Shown here one piece after another: positions 59,665 through 64,000 of a stretch of DNA of 64,000 nt; position 1 is the stretch's first letter; every line of letters starts with the position of its first letter. This DNA comes from UTCFX2 sp963788305 (GTDB lineage: Bacteria > Chloroflexota > Anaerolineae > Anaerolineales > UBA4823): positions 110,396 through 174,395 of the forward strand of contig CAWBGK010000022.1 in the NCBI GenBank assembly GCA_963788305.1, in the 5' to 3' direction. The notes beneath the pieces were generated by a model, which did no database searches, had not been told where the DNA came from, and saw nothing but the letters and a program-made list of their open reading frames with translations. The translations under genes and the position numbers were made by a program.

Positions 59665-60021
59665 ATGCGATATTTTGCATTAGCAGCAGGGCTGGTAATC
59701 ATAGCCTACCTCGTGATGAATTTCAACAGCCGGACAGGCGACCTGAACCAGCTGACAGCCGAGCATGCGATCGTAAAAGCCGAGCGGGACGCAAAGCTGC
59801 TAACCAAGGCCGCCTTAAATGACCAGATCGCCTTTGCGACATCTGAAGCCGCCGTTCACCGCTGGGCTTACGAAAACCACATGGTCCGACCAGGCGACAT
59901 ACCGGTTGTACCGGTGGCGGCCGCGAATCCCACACCCACCGTTATCCCAAAACCAGCCGCGATCCAGGTGAAGACCAGCATGCTTGACCACTGGCTGCTG
60001 CTCTTTATTGACCCGGAATAA
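59665..60021 (+). CDS. Small FtsB/DivIC-like membrane protein
   Basis: 118 residues from ATG 59665, with AAGGAG upstream. One TM (4-18), a short coiled coil (about 24-60, DLNQLTAEHAIVKAERDAKL), then VHRWAYENHMVRPGDIPVVP, a pattern I associate with Chloroflexota septum-formation-initiator-like proteins, and a Thr/Pro linker with a C-terminal hydrophobic end. It could be a divisome scaffold of the FtsL/FtsB type. Sequence similarity is too short for certainty. Confidence 0.6.
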   Translation: MRYFALAAGLVIIAYLVMNFNSRTGDLNQLTAEHAIVKAERDAKLLTKAALNDQIAFATSEAAVHRWAYENHMVRPGDIPVVPVAAANPTPTVIPKPAAIQVKTSMLDHWLLLFIDPE

Positions 60022-60051
60022 GTTGAGAACCGCTTTCTAATTCGAATTTCT

Positions 60052-60068
60052 CTACCTGGATAATTGCC
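60052..60068 (+). repeat. Target-site duplication, left copy (17 bp)
   Basis: CTACCTGGATAATTGCC, identical to 61610-61626, directly outside the left end of the IS. Confidence 0.85.
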
Positions 60069-61609
60069 TGTCATTGATCAGCGATTCTGTCACCCTAATT
60101 GATCAGCAAAAATGTCATTTTGACCTCAGCCGATAGCCAAGTATAATCGGCAATACCCCAAAGGAAGGCGAGCCAGAGATGATTTTTAACTCTGCTCGTC
60201 TTTTCATTCTGCCACCTGTGATGGATCTGACATCTTCTCAAGGCGTTTATCCTTAAACCGCCGCCAGGGGTGATCGGGCGAAGGCTTGGAACCCAATGGC
60301 TTTTTAGGCTGCTTCTTCGGCTCGGCCTGCGATGCCGGCGTGCTAGCTGTTTGACCCGGGGCGGGCGAGAATTTTTTCATACGCAAAGGGCCATTTGAAT
60401 CCGGGTCGAAGATAGCCAGGCGTTGATTCTGATAGCGCACTTCCAGCCGACCATCCAGGTGTTGGCGCACTTCGACACGTTTGTGTGCATAGCTGCTGTT
60501 TTGGTGGCCAGGAGGTATTTGTAAGCGCTGGCCATCGAAGGGGAGGGTATTGTCATTGCTAACGGTGCGTATATGTTTGAAGCAGAAGAAGTCTTCTAGT
60601 TGGCGGTGCATTGGCCAAGGCAGGTAAGCTGTTTCAGGCTGCGCCGGCTCTACCCGGAAGCGCTGGTTGAATTTGGGTAAGTAATGGATCAGCACCTGAT
60701 TGGCTTGTTCTTGGTTGCATGCTCCGGCTTTGCGCAGGGCTTTTACCAGACGGTCCTGGAGGGTACCCCACAGCCGTTCTACTCGGCCCTTGGCCTGGGG
60801 GCTGCGAGCAGCGATCAACTCGATCCCTAATTCGTCCGCCAGCCTGCCAAACTGGCTCTTGGGCTCTTCCCCGTCTAGTTCCTGCTCGATGGTTGCCTTC
60901 GCTGAGCTCTGGAAGATCGAATGACGGTCGGCGTAGATCGCCGCCGGGATGCCTTGTTGTTGGCAAATGCTCCGCAGCCCAAGAAAATACCCCGCCGCAT
61001 CTTCTTGTTCACGAAACACTGCTCCCAGTAACTCACCGGTGGCATCATCGATGTTGCCGATCAGGGTCAGGTATGGCCCACGACCTTCCAGCCAGTCATG
61101 CCGGCTGCCATCGGTCTGTAGCAGCATCCCGACCTTTTCCTTGCGCTCCCTCCAGCTCCGGTGGCGTGGCGCTCGTCGCTTGCGCGGGCTTTTTTGCCCT
61201 GCTTCCCGCCGGATGCGACGTACGGTGCAGCGTGAAAGAACCAGCTCGTGCTCTTCCGCCAATTCTTCCGTGAAGTGGCTGTCGTTGTAATCTCGATACT
61301 CCTTTTCCGACAGCTCCTGGATTTTCTTGCGCACCTCTTCGCACACCCGGTTATGTGGTGCTCGGCCGCGGTTCCCGTGTGCCAGCCCCGCTGCCCCTGC
61401 TCCGCGATACTTCACCATCAGCCTCCGTACTTGCCGCAGGGACAAACCCAACCGCTGGGCGGCTTCCTCGGCCGCTGAGTTTCTTCTCTTCGACCTGCTG
61501 TAGCACATACACTCGCTTGATTTCGTCCATGCTCAATGTCACTCTTTCGCTCATAGGGTGACATTTTCGCTGATCAGTTACCTGGTGTCAATTTCGCTGA
61601 ACAATAACA
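60069..61609 (-). mobile_element. IS element, IS1202/ISNCY-type, 1541 bp
   Basis: The ends are TGTCATTGATCAGCGA (left, 60069) and TGTTATTGTTCAGCGA (right, read inward from 61609), matching at 14 of 16 positions. Subterminal copies of the TGATCAGCGAAAATGTCACCC-like motif occur at about 60099 (left) and 61557-61577 (right, inverted). The element carries one transposase gene. It is bounded by 17-bp direct repeats, which I recall being typical of one branch of the IS1202 family (15-17 bp duplications). The right duplication ends at the -35 box of the tRNA-fMet promoter. Confidence 0.85.
60204..61554 (-). CDS. DDE transposase, ISNCY/IS1202 type, one frameshift
   Basis: From ATG 61554 (MSERVTLSMDEIKRVYVLQQ) a one-base break near 61478 (AAACTCAGCGGCCGAGG) shifts to AAEEAAQRLGLSLRQVRRLM, an HTH region, then AGLAHGNRGRAPHN. 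DDE domain: LLQTDGSRHDWLEGRG (Asp), IYADRHSIF (Asp), SPQAKGRVERLWGTLQDRL (Glu). About 449 residues. A basic Pro/Lys-rich C-tail closes it. Catalyses excision and insertion of the element. The single indel, in a region of many assembly-type indels, does not prove inactivity. Confidence 0.88.
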
Positions 61610-61626
61610 CTACCTGGATAATTGCC
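61610..61626 (+). repeat. Target-site duplication, right copy (17 bp)
   Basis: Identical to 60052-60068. It directly adjoins TTGACG (61627-61632), the -35 box of tRNA-fMet. Confidence 0.85.
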
Positions 61627-61655
61627 TTGACGAGCATGGGGGTGCGTGATACAAT
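61627..61655 (+). promoter_or_regulatory. Promoter of tRNA-fMet
   Basis: TTGACG (61627-61632), a 17-base spacer and TACAAT (61650-61655), about 30 bases before the tRNA. The IS insertion site touches its 5' edge but leaves both hexamers intact. Confidence 0.75.
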
Positions 61656-61685
61656 GACGTCCGCTCGGGGGGTGGGCACAATCGA

Positions 61686-61758
61686 TGCGGGGTGGAGCAG
61701 TGGCAGCTCGTCGGGCTCATAACCCGAAGGTCCTGAGTTCGAATTCTCAGCCCCGCTA
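61686..61758 (+). tRNA. Initiator tRNA-fMet (CAT)
   Basis: 73 bases. Acceptor positions 2-7 (GCGGGG) pair with CCCCGC, while position 1 (T 61686) faces T 61757, an unpaired 1:72 as in initiators. Three G-C pairs flank the anticodon loop (GGGCTCATAACCC). T-arm CTGAG-TTCGAATT-CTCAG. Discriminator A (61758). The elongator-type features are lacking, so this is the formylated initiator. Confidence 0.9.
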
Positions 61759-61767
61759 CTGAAGGAG

Positions 61768-61795
61768 AACCATAGTCCTTGGGGCTATGGTTTTT
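61768..61795 (+). terminator. Terminator of tRNA-fMet
   Basis: AACCATAG (61768-61775) and CTATGGTT (61785-61792) form an 8-bp stem with a 9-base loop followed by five T. A second overlapping inverted repeat (61774-61786 with 61800-61812) would compete with it. Confidence 0.75.
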
Positions 61796-61848
61796 CGTTA
61801 GCCCGAAGGACTCTAGTTGTGAAATTTCTGTCAGAGGAGAGATTTCAC

Positions 61849-62841
61849 ATGAACCATAGTCCTTTAAACCTGTTGATCTCCAAAGCAATCGAAGGCTTTA
61901 ACAAATACAAGATCGCCGAAGGCTTGAGCCTGCGCAGTGTAGACTCTTACGAGCGAGTCCTGAAGAAATGGCTGGCTTATCAGGGGGATGAACCGCTAGA
62001 AAAGATCGGTTCGGACGACATACGAAATTACCTGGCCTGGCTGCGAACAGATTATCAACCCATCAGGTTCAACGGGAAAATTCACCCCCTCTCCCCCAAG
62101 ACGCTGCGGAACATCTATATCATCTTTCAAGCATTCTTCGGTTGGGCGAATCAAGAGTTTGAAATCAACAATCCAATGCTGGGAATCCCCTCGCCGAAAT
62201 ACAAGAGAGCGCCAGTTGAAGCATTCACCAAAGAAGAAGTAGATCTATTAGTCAAAGCATGCATCTTCTGTAAAGAGGCCCACACCGGGTGGAGACGCTC
62301 ATTCGTAATGCGAAGAGGCACAGGCGCTCGAGATCAATTGATCATCTTTATCTTGCTGGACACGGGTCTGCGTGCATCGGAATTCTGCAGCCTGAGTATT
62401 GGCGACGTAGATTTAAAAACGGGCAAGATTGAAATCAAGCATGGGTCTGAGGGCGGGGCAAAAGGAGGCAAGGGTCGAACAGTATTTATTGGTAAAGCTA
62501 CACGCAAGATGCTCTGGCGTTACCTCGCATCTAGGGAAGATAGCGAGGACCCAGATTCCCCCTTGATCCTGAATCGCGAAGACCGTCCATTTACTCCAAA
62601 CAGCTTACGATTATTGATCACTCGAATTGGTAAAAGAGCGAAAGTCAAAAAGGCTTACCCGCATAAGTTTCGGCATACCTTCGCGATCACATACCTGCGT
62701 TCGGGAGGGGATGTCTTCACGCTGCAAGCGCTGCTCGGCCACAGCAGCCTAGATATGGTCCAGAATTATGCACGGATTTCTGAAGTGGATATCCAGCATG
62801 CTCATCAGAAAGCAAGTCCAGTTGATAATTGGAGGCTATGA
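61849..62841 (+). CDS. Tyrosine recombinase/integrase
   Basis: 330 residues, ATG 61849 with GAGGAGAG upstream. N-terminal SAM-like core-binding domain (SLRSVDSYERVLKKWLAYQG, SPKTLRNIYIIFQAFFGWAN) and a C-terminal catalytic domain with R (DTGLRASEFCSL), K region (KGRTVFIGKA), HxxR (HKFRHTFAITYL), H (LLGHSS) and Tyr (VQNYARI). All catalytic residues present. It lies 90 bases downstream of tRNA-fMet, as integrases of genomic islands do, and probably integrates there. Convergent with a second recombinase. Confidence 0.93.
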   Translation: MNHSPLNLLISKAIEGFNKYKIAEGLSLRSVDSYERVLKKWLAYQGDEPLEKIGSDDIRNYLAWLRTDYQPIRFNGKIHPLSPKTLRNIYIIFQAFFGWANQEFEINNPMLGIPSPKYKRAPVEAFTKEEVDLLVKACIFCKEAHTGWRRSFVMRRGTGARDQLIIFILLDTGLRASEFCSLSIGDVDLKTGKIEIKHGSEGGAKGGKGRTVFIGKATRKMLWRYLASREDSEDPDSPLILNREDRPFTPNSLRLLITRIGKRAKVKKAYPHKFRHTFAITYLRSGGDVFTLQALLGHSSLDMVQNYARISEVDIQHAHQKASPVDNWRL

Positions 62842-62917
62842 TTGAAGAGAAAAGCATAGTCCTTGTCCTGAGTTGTGATAAGCAAACCCGAGCAAAAACT
62901 TCTGCCATTTCAGCGGA

Positions 62918-64000
62918 TTATTTCGCTAAACGATCTGCAACGATCATCATGACACGTGACAGTTCCACGTTGGAGAGACTTCCAACAAATTCAGCGATGT
63001 CGTCCTCGGGGATGCTGCTACTTACCTGTTCTAACTTAGCGATCCTCTCCTGAACTTCGTTGGATAAGATCGGAGCGTACACTTCGTCTGTGATCTTAAT
63101 GCTATCGTGCATCAAATTCATCGACACTGCTTTATAGTCAGCCATTGTTCTGGCATGTTGAAGCCCATAGACAGCGTGACCATGGCGGAACTTATGCGCG
63201 GATTTGTAAGTCAATCCAGCCTTCTCCCACAGCAATTTCAGCCTCTTGTTCAACGCCAAGTGGCGATTATTCCCGGGTTCATTCTTGGAAAGCGACTGAT
63301 CTCCCCAGTTACTTTCGATTGGGGTATACCATGACGAAGATAATGGCAATACGCCTCTTATCAGTTGGTCCCAATTCTTCACGACTACGAGAAGCTCAGG
63401 GATCGGAAGCAGATAAGTCATTGCTCGCTTACTATTCTTGGTGCGCACTCCAATTTCCGGCCATTGGCGAATTGAATAGGCACTGAGATCAACTGCCTCT
63501 ATCGGTAATGATGCGAATGCACTCGCTCGCATCCCAGAAAGGAACAACATTGCGGCGGCTGCTTGGTCTCGTCGCATTACCAGATCATCGATATCGGTCT
63601 TGATGGAAGTTAATCTTAGAACCTCATCGAGCGTTACGAACTCATGTTCACCCTGTCCTTGAATGTATCTACAATGGCGAATGAACTCGATCCAATGTGT
63701 CGGCAAAGAGCTGTAATCTCGAGGGTAATTGATTTTCGCCCATTGAAAAAACCGTCTTGCTAACTCGATGATTTTCTTCTGGGTGGAACCAGCCAAATTG
63801 CCGATACCATCTTTTCCAGGCAGTGATGCTACATAAGCAGGGAACGCAGGTCGGATCTTATTTGACATTGCTAACAGGGTTTCATCAGCCCAAAGCAGCA
63901 AATGCCGTAAATAGAACCGATATCTTCCAGTGGATGATGCAGAAACCTGCATGACTTCGCTCAGATACTGGAGGTGGTCATTGATATGGGTGTAGTTAGC
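62918..64000 (-). CDS. Second tyrosine recombinase-like integrase, 5' end outside window
   Basis: The frame is open from the right edge to TAA 62918-62920, so at least 360 residues; ATG 63952 lies inside what looks like the core-binding domain and is probably not the true start. Catalytic residues: Arg in LFLSGMRASAFASL, HxxR in HKFRHGHAVYGL, third His in LMHDS, Tyr in TDEVYAPI. A sequence-diverged relative of the first integrase, with a larger insertion before the HxxR motif. It meets the other integrase tail to tail across 76 bases. Possibly a two-recombinase module of an integrated element. Confidence 0.85.
   Translation of the reverse strand, partial: ANYTHINDHLQYLSEVMQVSASSTGRYRFYLRHLLLWADETLLAMSNKIRPAFPAYVASLPGKDGIGNLAGSTQKKIIELARRFFQWAKINYPRDYSSLPTHWIEFIRHCRYIQGQGEHEFVTLDEVLRLTSIKTDIDDLVMRRDQAAAAMLFLSGMRASAFASLPIEAVDLSAYSIRQWPEIGVRTKNSKRAMTYLLPIPELLVVVKNWDQLIRGVLPLSSSWYTPIESNWGDQSLSKNEPGNNRHLALNKRLKLLWEKAGLTYKSAHKFRHGHAVYGLQHARTMADYKAVSMNLMHDSIKITDEVYAPILSNEVQERIAKLEQVSSSIPEDDIAEFVGSLSNVELSRVMMIVADRLAK

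Overview
The window looks like a chromosome segment of an Anaerolineae-type Chloroflexota (filamentous, anaerobic Chloroflexi). The basis is indirect: many lipoproteins and secreted proteins carry long Thr-Pro linkers, small proteins resemble ones I recall only from Chloroflexota, there is a fused zinc-ribbon/topoisomerase I, a ferredoxin-dependent 2-oxoacid oxidoreductase, and LysM, LCP and lytic transglycosylase envelope proteins. No rRNA is present to test this. Three tRNAs (Pro-GGG, Leu-CAG, initiator Met-CAU) were found and no CRISPR array.

Layout. 1-5 kb (minus): the start of a large secreted surface protein that runs off the left edge, a small Chloroflexota protein, and DegV. 5-11.4 kb (plus): a housekeeping run ffh - rpsP - khpA - rimM - dprA - topA. 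11.5-13.6 kb: three membrane proteins. 18.0-13.6 kb (minus): adenosine kinase-like pfkB - small membrane protein - ahcY - dgt - greA, which reads as S-adenosylhomocysteine/adenosine disposal plus nucleotide hygiene. 18-26 kb: a secreted beta-propeller protein, a TPR lytic transglycosylase, an orphan peptide-binding protein, secG, a PHP phosphoesterase, PilZ and DUF4256. 26-33 kb: a metzincin-type protease, a lipoprotein, the minus-strand run DUF503 - HtrA - SDR - YjjX, and a DUF4230 protein. 33-39 kb: dapA-like - Thr/Pro-rich membrane protein - lipoate ligase, two coupled small secreted ORFs, and a sugar-type binding lipoprotein. 39.4-42.2 kb: a four-subunit 2-oxoacid:ferredoxin oxidoreductase. 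42-53 kb: a GerMN lipoprotein, GNAT, acyl-CoA synthetase, M23 peptidase, wecB, a second GNAT, a type IIA topoisomerase A subunit with a histone-H1-like tail, and a quinone-reductase-like protein. 53.4-59.1 kb (minus): a degenerate LysM histidine kinase, an LCP protein and a TIM-barrel protein. 59.3-64 kb: tRNA-Leu, a small FtsB-like protein, an intact 1541-bp IS flanked by 17-bp duplications, tRNA-fMet, and two convergent tyrosine recombinases that probably mark the edge of an integrated element.

Quality warning. About 20 otherwise conserved genes are split by roughly 35-40 single-base frameshifts, several at homopolymers, and three more carry an in-frame stop. Affected families include essential ones (ffh, greA, gyrA), so I treat most of these as sequence or assembly errors and annotate each gene across its full reconstructed span. 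The 8-23.9 kb and 53.4-59.2 kb stretches are nearly free of frameshifts, though greA and the small membrane protein in the former carry in-frame stops.

The most unusual content is the histidine-kinase-like protein without its phosphoacceptor histidine but with two extracellular LysM domains, the H1-like tail on the GyrA-type subunit, the IS with 17-bp target duplications abutting the initiator-tRNA promoter, and a series of near-consensus promoters placed so close to start codons that the mRNAs should be leaderless.
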